NCBI RefSeq assembly: GCF_047511655.1
Contig: NC_133398.1
Span: 50,907,638 to 50,971,637, forward strand
Source: Castor canadensis
Taxonomy: Eukaryota; Chordata; Mammalia; Rodentia; Castoridae
Length of the DNA stretch: 64,000 nucleotides
Reading direction: 5' to 3'
Below, piece by piece: positions 25,005 through 33,976 of the stretch. Under the pieces are notes generated by a model. The model was not told the origin of the DNA and did not search any database. It saw only the letters and a list, made by a program, of their open reading frames with translations. Within the stretch, counting starts at the first letter, position 1, and each line of letters opens with the position of its first letter. Both the position numbers and the translations under genes were made by a program.

Positions 25005-25400
25005 GTGGAAATGACCTGTATCTACCGCAGTTTGCTGCAACAGATCTTCAACCTGTTCAAGGTGCAGAACAGCCATGCTGGTTGAGATAAAATCATCCTG
25101 GATGAATACTCTCTAGGCTTGGTCAGAGTCTGAAATGACTGAAGCCAGGAAATAAAGAAACTCCATTCTGTCAGCACTGGGAAGTTGCTGTCCAGAGCCA
25201 TTTCCATGCAACACTCCACTATTTGCACAAAAAAGAATACAGCGCCTGTGCCTGGGATGTGGTTGATGGGAAATTGAAGTGTCCTTTTCCCTCCTAAGAA
25301 ATCCTGAAAGAGAAGTCAGTAAGTAGAGAACTAAGTTACATGCATGGTTCTCTCTGAGCACTAACGTCATTTTTTCTAACTCCAAAAAGAAAAGTCAACT
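25005..25400 (+). pseudogene. Divergent type I interferon-like remnant A
   Basis: A helix-like stretch reading YRSLLQQIFNLFKVQNSHAG at about 25,020-25,082 fits the conserved LxQxxFxLF segment of type I interferons. Downstream, LHKKEYSACAWDVV (about 25,222-25,266, different frame) fits the conserved YLxxKxYSxCAWxVV helix with the second essential cysteine. Stops and frame changes separate them, and most of the N-terminal half is missing. It is not alpha-like: the C-terminal text (GKLKCPFPS) differs from IFNA and IFN-omega. A paralogous remnant lies at about 58,640. The subfamily (epsilon, kappa, zeta, delta or an unnamed line) cannot be decided from this. Confidence 0.65.
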
Positions 25401-26119
25401 CAGATTTTGTACTAGTGGGAAAAGTATTAGAAAACAAATCCATGAGATTATTTTACAAGTATATTACATATTGTGCATCTCAAACTTACATAAATTTTTA
25501 GAAAAACATATAATTTATATTTAGAAATAAACCACATTATTTATTTTCTTAAATAATAATGTTTCATGTATTTGTTTTAACATTTGAAAGTATCTTCAGA
25601 TTCCAAGCTTTAAAATAAAGTTTTTATAGTACAGATTCTCAATGATGGTATATATTAAAAACACTTTTCAGTGAGGTTGCAGCTAGCTTTGGTAGCTGAT
25701 AAACAAAAACTGATCAGTAATTAGATCACAAAACAAATTTATCTTTACTTCAAACAGGAGTTAACAGCAGGAATTTCTAATCAGATGACTGCTTGTTTGG
25801 CCATCCTCAGTGGTGGCCAACAATATTTCAAGGACCAAAGTATTTTAATTTCTGTGGCATTGTCATCCTTATCATATAACTCCAAATACATCTTTGGTGG
25901 TTGAGTCTATTCTACTACTTTCCAGAAGGAATGAAGTGGATGACTCACATGGGGTATATTTAGGAGTCAAGACTGTTCAGGAAAAAATCATACACCCCCA
26001 CATTTAATGGGCATAGATTTATTCTCATGATATCTAGAGGTAAAGATGGTAAGAAGGAAGTATAGTTTGAGACATGTTCCTTGAATGAGACCACTCTTCA
26101 TTTTTACATGTTGTTTTTT

Positions 26120-26205
26120 CATTATTGGGAGGGGGCAGTGCTTGGGTCTGCACTTGCCAGGCAGGTGCTCTACCACTTGAACCACACCACCAGCCCATCT
26201 TTACT
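26120..26205 (-). repeat. ID-like (tRNA-derived) SINE, antisense
   Basis: Read on the minus strand: GGGCTGGTGGTGTGGTTCAAG, then TGGTAGAGCACCTGCCTGGC, with tRNA-type A-box spacing and an A-rich 3' end (CAATAATGAAAAAACAAC). It is the best preserved member of the ID-like SINE family in this window. The acceptor stem and anticodon structure of a real tRNA are absent. Confidence 0.8.
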
Positions 26206-26869
26206 TTTACACAACTTATACTAATGTATTTTATGAGGAAAACTAACAAATTTTCTCACTGCAAACACAATGTTTAAAAATTCCATCCTAACATCTAATT
26301 CCACAAGTTCACCTCAGAGAAGATGTCATTAAGAAAAGTTCCTAGCATCAACTACTCTTTGAAAGAGGCACTTATATTGGTTCCCAAATGCACAGGTTCA
26401 AAGTAAAAAATAGCAAAGAGTACAGAGAAGAGGTCTTGAACTACATGCAAAATTCAAATTGTGTCATTAGTATCACAATAATGCAGAGAGCATCATCAGG
26501 TCACTCCTTGCAGGTTGTTGAAGAGCACGAAAACAAAATTGGAGAGTCAGGTGTCCATTGGGTACCAGACCTCTCATCTTGATATTGTAAGTAATAAAAG
26601 TACAAACTAGAAGAAAATGTCCCAAAGAAAAATGGTTTTCTGTTCCAAATTTCTCTGAAAAATCTTCAATGACCTTTCTTAAAGGACCATGAAGACTTTA
26701 TGAATACAATTAGATCTATTGTTCTCTGAAATCATGTATGTACTACATATGCCTACCCTATCTCCACCATTATTATAATGATGATTCCATCATAAACAGA
26801 TACTAAGCCTCCAAAGTGATAAACACCTGGCTAAAAGGCCAGGACTCAAGGTTGAAAAAATAATTTTTA

Positions 26870-27935
26870 TGATCAGAAGTATTTTACAAATTCCTAAAGA
26901 GGTAGTCCTTGGAGTAAATAGGTCAGGTACCCCAGACCACGTGTCTGGTGGTAAGTTTGGTAGGTAGAAATGAGAGTATACACACACATAAAGAAGAACA
27001 AGAACTATTGGACTCATAGACTCAAAATACATTAATTTTAAACCTGATGTAGACTCTAATTATTATATTCCAGGATGTCAAAATCAAACAGAATCAGAAT
27101 GCATTGTCACATAAAAACAGATAGGTATACAGGAAGCAAATGATCCTTTCCCACTTCTCTGTGTGTCTGAGGAGACACCAAAGAATCAAAGCATAAGAGT
27201 TTTCATGAAATGAGAGATAACATCTGCATGAATCCTTCTAGTTGGAGGAAAAAATCTGAGAAAGAGCTGCTGTATAAATTACTCTTGAACGGATACTCTT
27301 GGTACTGATGATAACACAGTAAATAAGACTGTTAGAGTTCTTAAAGAGCTGATTTGTTAATGATGTTCCCATACCAATTAAGGAGTTGGATCTAGTGGTA
27401 TAGCACATGCCTAGCAACCTTAGGGCCCTGAGTTCAAATCACAGTACCAAAACAAAAAAGAAGGTATTCCCATTTTGATAAAAATCAGTACAAAATAATG
27501 TTATCTAAAGGCTCAGGTGACTTAACCCCCTACAAAAAACATTTATCTACCTATGAACTTACAATACTGGTGATTTCTTCTGTTTGATAAAAAAAAAATC
27601 TACTTTGTTTGGAACTTATAAATTAGTTTACGTTAATTATACTTAAATTCAAATATGCAAAGAAAGATTCAAATTGATGACATTGAATGAGTCACATGTT
27701 ATTGTTGGTAATGGTGTCATTTCTAATGATGCCAAAATTTGTTCTTCCAGATTACACAAATCTGAGAGGTTATGATAGTCTTTGGTACTCAACAGCCCTA
27801 TTCTATCCAAAAAAATTTGGTTCCTTAGTATTCTTTCTTCTTGTTTGGTTAGCATCGGAGTCACAAGACAAGCATTGACACTGTCTTCCTGGAAGATAGA
27901 CAAATATTTGAAAATTAGGACATGGTGAGTAGATG
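26870..27935 (+). repeat. Tandem-duplicated IFN upstream flank, copy 1
   Basis: This block is collinear with 32,630-33,838: ATTTTACAAATTCCT.AAGAGGTAGTCCTT, GGTAGAAATGAGAGTAT.CACAC, GATCCTTTCCCA.TTCTCTGTGTG, the SINE at 27,385, and the CATTGAATGA..CATGTTATTGTTGGT run all occur in both copies in the same order. It ends about 750 bp before the IFN start codon here. In the other copy it joins the IFN 3' UTR directly. Confidence 0.85.
27385..27465 (+). repeat. ID-like SINE, sense
   Basis: GGATCTAGTGGTATAGCACA, then GCCTAGCAACCTTAGGGCCCTGAGTTCAAATC and an A-rich tail (AAAACAAAAAAGAA). The same insertion is present at 33,245-33,360, so it predates the tandem duplication. Confidence 0.7.
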
Positions 27936-28520
27936 GGTTAAGGAAGAAATTTCCTCATTTCTTGGATCTCAAAGCCATATTGTTGAATGTGACCTCCAGA
28001 TAATATGGGCTGTCATTGGCCATCTGGTTGGTTCTGGTGATATTCGAGCATGAAAACTTTTGAATGTAACATAGGTTTTTAAAATTAAGGCAAACTGTTG
28101 ATGTATTATTGTATAATTCTACAAATGTGTTAGTAACATGTCAGTAATCTGGGAAATCCTGAAAGAAGCTGTTGACAATGTTCTGACGAATAGTAGCTAG
28201 TGAAGTTAAAAAAATTTTTTTCCAAATGAAACAAAAGTAAAAGTAAATTACAAAAGTGAAGAATTGTTACCTTAAGTAATATCATTCTTAATTCTTCTTT
28301 TAATAAGAAAAGTAAATTTCTTACTTTTCATATGTAGAGTAGAACTGCATATATGATATATACATAAATATGTAGTATATACATGTCCATTCCATTTAAT
28401 GGTAATTTCAGTAAGAAATATTTTATACAGAAGATTTGGAAGAGGGGAACAGAGGAAGTGATAATGAAAATCAAAGTGGGTGAGAAACACTGTGCAAAAT
28501 GCAAGTAGAAAATGCATAAA

Positions 28521-28547
28521 GGAAGTAAAAAGAGAAGCAGAAAGTAA
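28521..28547 (+). promoter_or_regulatory. Virus-response element (IRF-type GAAA repeats) of the IFNA-like gene
   Basis: GGAAGTAAAAAGAGAAGC followed by AGAAAGTAA is a run of GAAANN-type half-sites about 65 bp upstream of the predicted transcription start. In known IFNA genes such an element binds IRF3/IRF7 and gives virus induction. It matches the 61,826-61,854 element closely, except that the first half-site is GGAAGT here and GAAAGC there. Confidence 0.75.
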
Positions 28548-28585
28548 GGGGAGGGCAATCAGAAAATGGAACATGGAACGTTCCC

Positions 28586-28593
28586 TACTTAAG
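28586..28593 (+). promoter_or_regulatory. TATA-like box TACTTAAG
   Basis: TACTTAAG stands where IFNA genes carry their TATTTAAG-type TATA box, about 40 bp after the virus-response element and about 90 bp before the start codon. Transcription would then begin near 28,617. Confidence 0.65.
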
Positions 28594-28683
28594 TCAAATG
28601 AGCACATCAGGTCTTCAGAGAACCTAGGGCTAAGGTCCAGGATCACCCACCTCAGCCAGGGAACAGCATCTGCAACATCCCCA

Positions 28684-29229
28684 ATGGCCTTGTTCTTTGC
28701 TTTACTAGTGGCCCTACTGGTGCTCAGCTGCAGGTCAACCAGTTCCCTGGGCTCTGACCTGCCACAGACCTATGTTCTGGAAAATAGGAGGGCCTTGATA
28801 CTCCTGGGACAAATGAGGAGAACCTCTTCTTTCTCCTGCATGAAGGATAGAAATGACTTTGGATTCCCCAGGGAAGAGTTCAATGGCAACAAGGCCCAGA
28901 ATGCACAATCCATCTCTGTCCTCCATGAGATGACCCAGCAGATCTACAACCTCTTCAACACAAAGGACTCCTCCGCTGCTTGGGAGAAGACCCTTCTGCA
29001 CAAATTCTGCACTAGCTTATCTCAGCAGCTGAAAGACCTGGAAGTCTGTTTGACACAGGAGGTAGGAGAGGAAGAGCCTCCCCTGATGCATGAAGATTCC
29101 ACACTGGCTGTGAGGAAATACTTCCAAAAGATCTCTCTCTACCTGAAAGAGAAAAAATACAGCCCTTGTGCCTGGGAAGTTGTCAGAATAGAAATCATGA
29201 GAGCCTTCTCTTCTTCTACAAACTTATAA
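28684..29229 (+). CDS. IFNA: Interferon alpha-like, intact open frame (181 aa)
   Basis: This is a secreted type I interferon cytokine. By family knowledge it binds IFNAR1/IFNAR2 and triggers JAK-STAT antiviral signalling. The gene is intronless. The chosen ATG opens a 23-residue signal peptide ([23 protein letters not shown]); the frame stays open upstream, but only this start gives a signal peptide. The mature part is 158 residues and has the alpha hallmarks [34 protein letters not shown] and [16 protein letters not shown]. Cysteines are at mature 29, 86, 99 and 139, so the essential 29-139 pair is kept. Mature residue 1 is Ser (TCT), not Cys, so the usual 1-98/99 disulfide cannot form. TAA at 29,227-29,229 stands where relatives read CAA, which removes the last eight residues (QERLRxKE). 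Arg33, important for IFNAR2 contact, is kept. There is no N-glycosylation sequon. It is probably functional, but expression is unproven. Confidence 0.93.
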   Translation: MALFFALLVALLVLSCRSTSSLGSDLPQTYVLENRRALILLGQMRRTSSFSCMKDRNDFGFPREEFNGNKAQNAQSISVLHEMTQQIYNLFNTKDSSAAWEKTLLHKFCTSLSQQLKDLEVCLTQEVGEEEPPLMHEDSTLAVRKYFQKISLYLKEKKYSPCAWEVVRIEIMRAFSSSTNL

Positions 29230-29640
29230 GAACATTTAAAGATTGAGACCTGGTCCAACATGTAAATGGCCCTCAGTGACTAATGTAACCAATCTCCTTT
29301 CCACAATTCTGCAATTACAAAGTCTCATTTCTGCTGTAATGTGCCATGAATTCCATATATTTGAAAAATGGTTTCAGGAGTATTAAGCAATATTTTGTTC
29401 AACACTATAGGCATTTGTTTCTCATATTCATATATTTATATTAATATAAATAATATTAATTATAAATAAATTATTTATATTAATGTATATGTATTTATTA
29501 AAACATTTATAAGATTTTAATTATTTTATCTAAATAATATTCTGTGCAACTTTACATTTATTTAATAAAACATTTTTGTTATATGTAATCTATTTATTCA
29601 TTTTGTTTTGCTTAGTTCATCAGCATTTTACTATAGAATA
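29230..29640 (+). promoter_or_regulatory. AU-rich 3' UTR and poly(A) signal of the IFNA-like gene
   Basis: After the stop codon come about 330 bases that become very AT-rich, with many ATTTA/TATTTAT cores between 29,420 and 29,520. These match the AU-rich instability elements typical of interferon mRNAs. AATAAA lies at 29,565-29,570. Copies of this UTR are recognisable at 33,839-33,976 joined to 36,171-36,320, and at 43,610-44,000. Confidence 0.7.
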
Positions 29641-29649
29641 CTTGGAATT

Positions 29650-30870
29650 GTTAATTCTTTCATTTCTTTGAACTTTTAAATTTTATTTTTAAATTTACAT
29701 ACAACATAAGTGGTACACATAAATGGGTTACAATGTAATGTCAATACTTATATACATGGTATAATGTTTAAGTCAGGATAAACAAATTTTTCCCCTCCAG
29801 GTCAAAATCCTCAAAATCCCTTCCCAGAGCTTTTAGAAGTGTGCAGTACATTACTGTTATGTATAACCATCATACTATGCAACTGTACACCAGAGGACCT
29901 TGTTCCTATCTTATTGTGCCACATGTACCTATGCACACTGTAGTAATTGTTTTCCTTGCTGTTATGCCATTGGCCAAATTTTCCCCATAATTCTCCTCTC
30001 TCCCACTCTCTGAGGCCTTGATAATCACTCTTCTACCTTAATCTTCTAGGAGTTCAACATTGTTGGATTCCACATCTGAATATGAACATGTGGTACTCTT
30101 TTGTCTTTACCTGACTTATATCACTTAACATCATGACCTCCAGATCCATCCATGTTGCTGCAAATGCCAGGATTTCATTCTTTTTTATGGCTATAGAATA
30201 TTTCATGGTGTGTATGCACCACATTTTCTTCATCCATTCATTCATGGATGGGCAGTTAAGGTGATTTCATATTTATCAATTGTGAATAGTGCTACAACAA
30301 ACATAGGTGTGCAGGTATCTCCATAGTATGCTGACTTTGATTCCTTTCAGTATATCCATGAGTGAGTAGAGCAGGATCATATGGTATTTCTAATTTTTGA
30401 AGAAACTCCGTGCTGATTTCATGGTGGCTAGAATAATTTACATTCCCACCAACATTATGTAAATGTTCCACTTTCATTGTATCCTCACCAGCAACAGTTA
30501 TTGTTGGGTTTCTTGTTGATAGACACTCTGAGATCAAACCTTAATGTAGTTTGGGTTAGCATTTTATTTATGGCCAAGGATAGTAAACATTTTTCATGTA
30601 TTTATTGGTCATTGATACTTCATTTGCCCATTCATTGGTTCTTTGGAATTTTTGATCTCTTTATATATTTGGGATAATCCCTTGTCATATGAATAGCTAG
30701 CAAAGATTTTCTCCTATTCTAAAAGCTGTCTCTACACTGTAGTAATTGTTTCCCTTGCTGTTCAGAAGCTATTTAGTTTGATGCTATTTCATTTCTCAGT
30801 TCTTTACTTAATTTCCTGAGCTATTAGAGTACTATGCCAAATTACTTTCCTCAACTGAATATATATCCTT
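29650..30870 (-). mobile_element. Old antisense LINE-1 3' part (duplicated in the cluster)
   Basis: On the minus strand the C-terminal ORF2 block is readable (WMKKMWCIHTMKYSIAIKKNEILAFAATWMDLEVMML at about 30,120-30,245, in part). This is an older L1 family than the one at 1-3,151. The same insertion sits downstream of the IFN 3' UTR at 36,400-36,772 and 45,600-46,680, so it predates those duplications. The frame is broken in several places. Confidence 0.85.
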
Positions 30871-30999
30871 TTTCCTCAATCCCTCTTCTTTAGTTTTCCC
30901 TGGCATTGCCAAAATTTGGCCCAATTTCTCACAGTCAATCTGTATAATCAACCTATCAGCCAATTCTACAAATAAAAGTCATCAGGAAACTGGCAAGGT

Positions 31000-31680
31000 A
31001 AATCTTCACCACAAGAACCATGCGGGAAAAGTAGGTGCCCAAACAAGGAAGGTGCCTAGCATGAGACTGGCTGAGAAAAATGCTGGCATCCAGGGAGCAA
31101 AAGTGGAGCCATAGTGTGTGGCATGCCTCTGAACAAAGACAATCCCCTCACACACTGGGAGCCCACATGCCAGAACTGGTGGCAGAGCAAGCCAGCACCA
31201 AGCAGGTATTCACCAGGAAATATTTACTGGGACCCAAAAGTGTAGTTGCACCACATTGTGGTGTATCTTTGAACACAGACCCTCCATGGAATTGTTGCAA
31301 CCATCATCCCTGTTAGTAAAGGACAGCACCAAACAAGTATCCATCAGGGAAAATTTACTGGGACCTGGCAGCAGCCCACAGAGTTTCCAGGAAATGTGAC
31401 ACCATGTGGCCAAAGAAATTGCTGAGCTGAGCTTGCAGCAATAGCAGTGGCAGCCATGGCAACACCAATAGGGAACTGTACTTCCAACCCCTCCAGAAAC
31501 CTCCACACATGAGGAAACCTGGACAAAACCCTGCACTTCTGTACATGTTTTATAGTCTGTAACTGGATCCTCTTTAGATCTCCAAATACTCCCCTCTCCC
31601 CAGCATTCCAGAGGCAGGTATCCATTTAGCCTGCCATCTAGTGGACTGAAAGACACAGGGTGGGGATAGAAGATTAACTG
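31000..31680. repeat. Unidentified repeat with imperfect tandem monomers
   Basis: ACCAAGCAGGTATTCACCAGG at 31,198 recurs as ACCAAACAAGTATCCATCAGG at 31,329, each followed by GAAAATTTACTGGGACC or its variant. The CCAGGGAGCAAAAGTGGAGCC..CTCTGAACAAAGAC text at 31,090 recurs near 31,230 (GGGACCCAAAAGTGTAGTTGC..TTTGAACACAGAC). The period is about 130-150 bp. An open frame of 165 codons on the minus strand (31,210-31,707) shows no known motif. The monomer structure recalls rodent L1 5' UTRs or an LTR, but I cannot assign it. Confidence 0.5.
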
Positions 31681-31899
31681 CTCCAAAGAGCAAAAGAAAA
31701 TTAACAATTTTTATGTAAATCTTGTGTTTGTTGCTGCTAAATCTGTGATGTAGATTTTTTACACATTTTTATAGCTTCTTTTTCTGTACACCCCCGAACA
31801 GTTTTGCATTCTTGTTCCCCAGTTTCCCTTCTGTCTACCCACCCATAATTCTCCTTCACTACCAATACTTTTAATAGATAGATTTCCAGATTTTTTTAT

Positions 31900-32378
31900 T
31901 TCTGCAGTGTTTCTATTTGTTTATCTGTTCAATTTTCTCCATTGTTCTTCTCCCTATCTCACCTGTCTTAATACTACCTTGCCTTTTCTACCTATTCCAG
32001 TCTGCTTCTCAACTAACCCCTTCCGTCAGCTCATCTACCACCCCTTTCTGCTACATAAACTTTTTTGCCACATGTTATCTACTAGAGCTAGCCCCCTATC
32101 TCACACTCATCACAACTTATACTATCTTTTGTCGTCTAGGAACAGGAAGATTTATCTTTGCTCCAATAGACAGCTAAAGATACTGGAAATGTAGCAGTAA
32201 TCGACATTTGTTGGGGATTACTATAATTTCAAGGCTGCAGCTTAACAACTGTGAAAGCTTTTTCAGCTAAGCCTCCTCACCCTATGTGGAAAACGGTGTA
32301 GAATCCAGCATCTTGAGAACAATAAACTGAAGGGCTTGCTATTGAGCCACTACCCCCTCCCACCTAGAGACACATACA

Positions 32379-32429
<51 letters not shown>

Positions 32430-32565
32430 AAAATAAAATAAAATAAACAGAGCTCAAGTCCCTTATAGTCTTTCTGAAAACCTCAGCTAAAAGAAACAAA
32501 GGACCGGAACCTCCAGCCAAACACGACCCAAAGGCATAAATCTCATCATACAAACATGAACCAAC
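31900..32565 (+). mobile_element. LINE-1 5' UTR fragment cut at a duplication junction
   Basis: About 32,085-32,565 matches 36,775-37,205, where the same text runs on into L1 ORF1: ACTAGA.CTA..CCCCTATCTC, GGGGATTACT.TAATTTCAA, AAACATGAACCAAC. Here the L1 stops abruptly after GAACCAAC (about 32,564), and by 32,630 the sequence has jumped to a copy of 26,870. I read this as the breakpoint of a tandem duplication inside the L1. Confidence 0.7.
32387..32446 (+). repeat. (AC)n microsatellite followed by (AAAAT)n
   Basis: About 20 AC units from 32,387 to 32,425 are followed by four to five AAAAT-type units to 32,446. They lie inside the L1 5' UTR fragment and are absent from its counterpart at 37,080. 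Confidence 0.95.
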
Positions 32566-32629
32566 GGGTCATTAGGGTTGTGTACACAGACAGTCAGGCA
32601 AACATCTCAGCAATAACATAAAATGCTCA

Positions 32630-33838
32630 GAGGTATTTTACAAATTCCTGAAGAGGTAGTCCTTAGAGTAAGTAGGTCAGGCACTCCAGGCCATATGTCT
32701 GGCTGTATGTTTGATAGGTAGAAATGAGAGTATGCACACATATAAAGAAGAATGAGAACGATTGGACCCATAGACTCAAAATCCATTGATTTTAAACATT
32801 GATCTAGAACTCTAATTATTATATGCCAGGATTTCAAAACCAAACAGAAATGGAATGTGTTGTCTCACAAAAAATGGTGTATCTAGAGGAAGCAAATGAT
32901 CCTTTCCCATTTCTCTGTGTGTCTGAGAAGACACCAAAAAATCAAAGGATAAGAGTTCACATGAAACACTGTATGCACATATGAATAAATGAATAAATGA
33001 AAAAAAAGAAAGAAAAAGCAATCAACAGAAAATTTAAAGTTGAATTAAAAGTAGGAAAAATAAACTTCCCCACAAAAAAAGAGTTTACATGAAATGAAGT
33101 ACTTTTCAGTAGGAAGAAAAATTCTGAGAAATAGCTGCTGTATAAATTACTCTTGAATTATTACACTGGGTAATGATGATTTCTTAGTAAATAAGACTAT
33201 TAGAGAGTTCTTGAAGTCCTGATTTGTTAGAGATGCTCCCATATCAGTTAGGGAATTGGCTCCAGTGGTAGAGCACATACCTAGAAAGGTAGTGGCCCCG
33301 AGATCAAACCACAGTACCAAACAAAATAAACAAACACAACACAAAACAAAACAAAAAACCACCCCCCCAAAGATATGGTATTCCCATTTTCTATACCAAC
33401 CAATGCAATAGAAGGTACTAAATGACTTAGGTCACCTAACTCCCTATACAACATATGTATCTAGTTATGAACTTACAACAAAGATGATTTCTTTTGTTTG
33501 ACAAGAATCTATTTTGTTTGGAACCTGTGAACTTCATTTGGGTAAGTTGCATCTAAATTCAAATATACAAAGAAAGATTCAAATTGATGTCATTGAATGA
33601 ATTACATGTTATTGTTGGTCATTACATCACTTCTTACAATGCAAAAACGCATTTTTCAGGATTGCACAAATCTGAGAAAGTATGATAGAATGTGGTCCTC
33701 CAAAGGCTGATCCTATCCAACAAAATCAAGTTCCTTAGTATTCCTTTTTTTCCATTGGGTTATCACTGAGTCACAAGAGAAACACTGACATTGTTTTCAT
33801 GGAAGACAGACAAATATTTGCAAGATTAGAACACATGG
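32630..33838 (+). repeat. Tandem-duplicated IFN upstream flank, copy 2
   Basis: This is collinear with 26,870-27,935, including the shared SINE at 33,245. The last shared bases (AGATTAGAACACATGGTGA against AAAATTAGGACATGGTGAG) are followed directly by TGGTCCAACATG.AAATGG/AGC, which is the start of the IFN 3' UTR (29,250). The roughly 1.3 kb that should hold promoter and coding sequence is missing. Confidence 0.85.
33245..33360 (+). repeat. ID-like SINE, sense, with long A-rich tail
   Basis: GGCTCCAGTGGTAGAGCACAT, then GATCAAACCACAGTACCAAA and a tail of ACAAAACAAAACAAAAAACC type. It is the duplicated copy of the SINE at 27,385, with an expanded tail. Confidence 0.75.
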
Positions 33839-33976
33839 TGAATGGTCCAACATGCAAATAGCTCTCAGTGACTATTCAACTGGATCCCATTTCCACAATT
33901 CTGTGATTACAAACAGTCATTTCTGCTGTAATTGTGACATGAATTCAATCTATCAGTCAAAGGTTTCAGCAGTTTT
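33839..33976 (+). pseudogene. Orphan IFN 3' UTR; coding sequence deleted
   Basis: TGGTCCAACATGCAAATAGC, CTCAGTGACTA, TTTCCACAATTCTG.GATTACAAA and CATTTCTGCTGTAAT match the first 130 bases of the UTR after the IFNA-like gene (29,249-29,380). It resumes at 36,171 after an L1 insertion and reaches an AATAAA at 36,313-36,318. No IFN codons precede it. This is all that remains of a sixth IFNA-like locus. Confidence 0.85.

Larger units (their letters stand above)
25440..28480 (+). repeat. Duplicated spacer, copy 1 (paralogue at 58,990-61,800)
   Basis: This spacer between remnant A and the intact IFN gene has collinear similarity to the DNA between remnant B (58,640) and pseudogene 6. Examples are the ATAATGTTTC blocks (25,557 and 59,101), TAATCAGATGA (25,779 and 59,323), and the GTATATTTAGG / GTCAAG.CTGTTCAGGAAA against GTATATTTAGGGTCCAAG block (25,956 and 59,489). 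It shows that remnant plus IFNA-like gene moved as a single unit. No gene is seen in it. Confidence 0.65.

Noticed and set aside
26120-26205. tRNA gene (A- and B-box-like text)
   Set aside because: No full cloverleaf or terminator; the same text recurs at several places with A-rich tails, so it is a tRNA-derived SINE.
28480-28683. The open frame of the IFNA-like gene extends 68 codons upstream of the chosen start
   Set aside because: That part overlaps the virus-response element and the TATA-like box, lies before the expected transcription start, and would bury the signal peptide. The ATG at 28,684 is the real start.
31210-31707. 165-codon open frame on the minus strand
   Set aside because: It lies in a tandem-monomer repeat and has no recognisable domain; cysteine-rich text arises from repeated TGC/TGT-containing repeat units.
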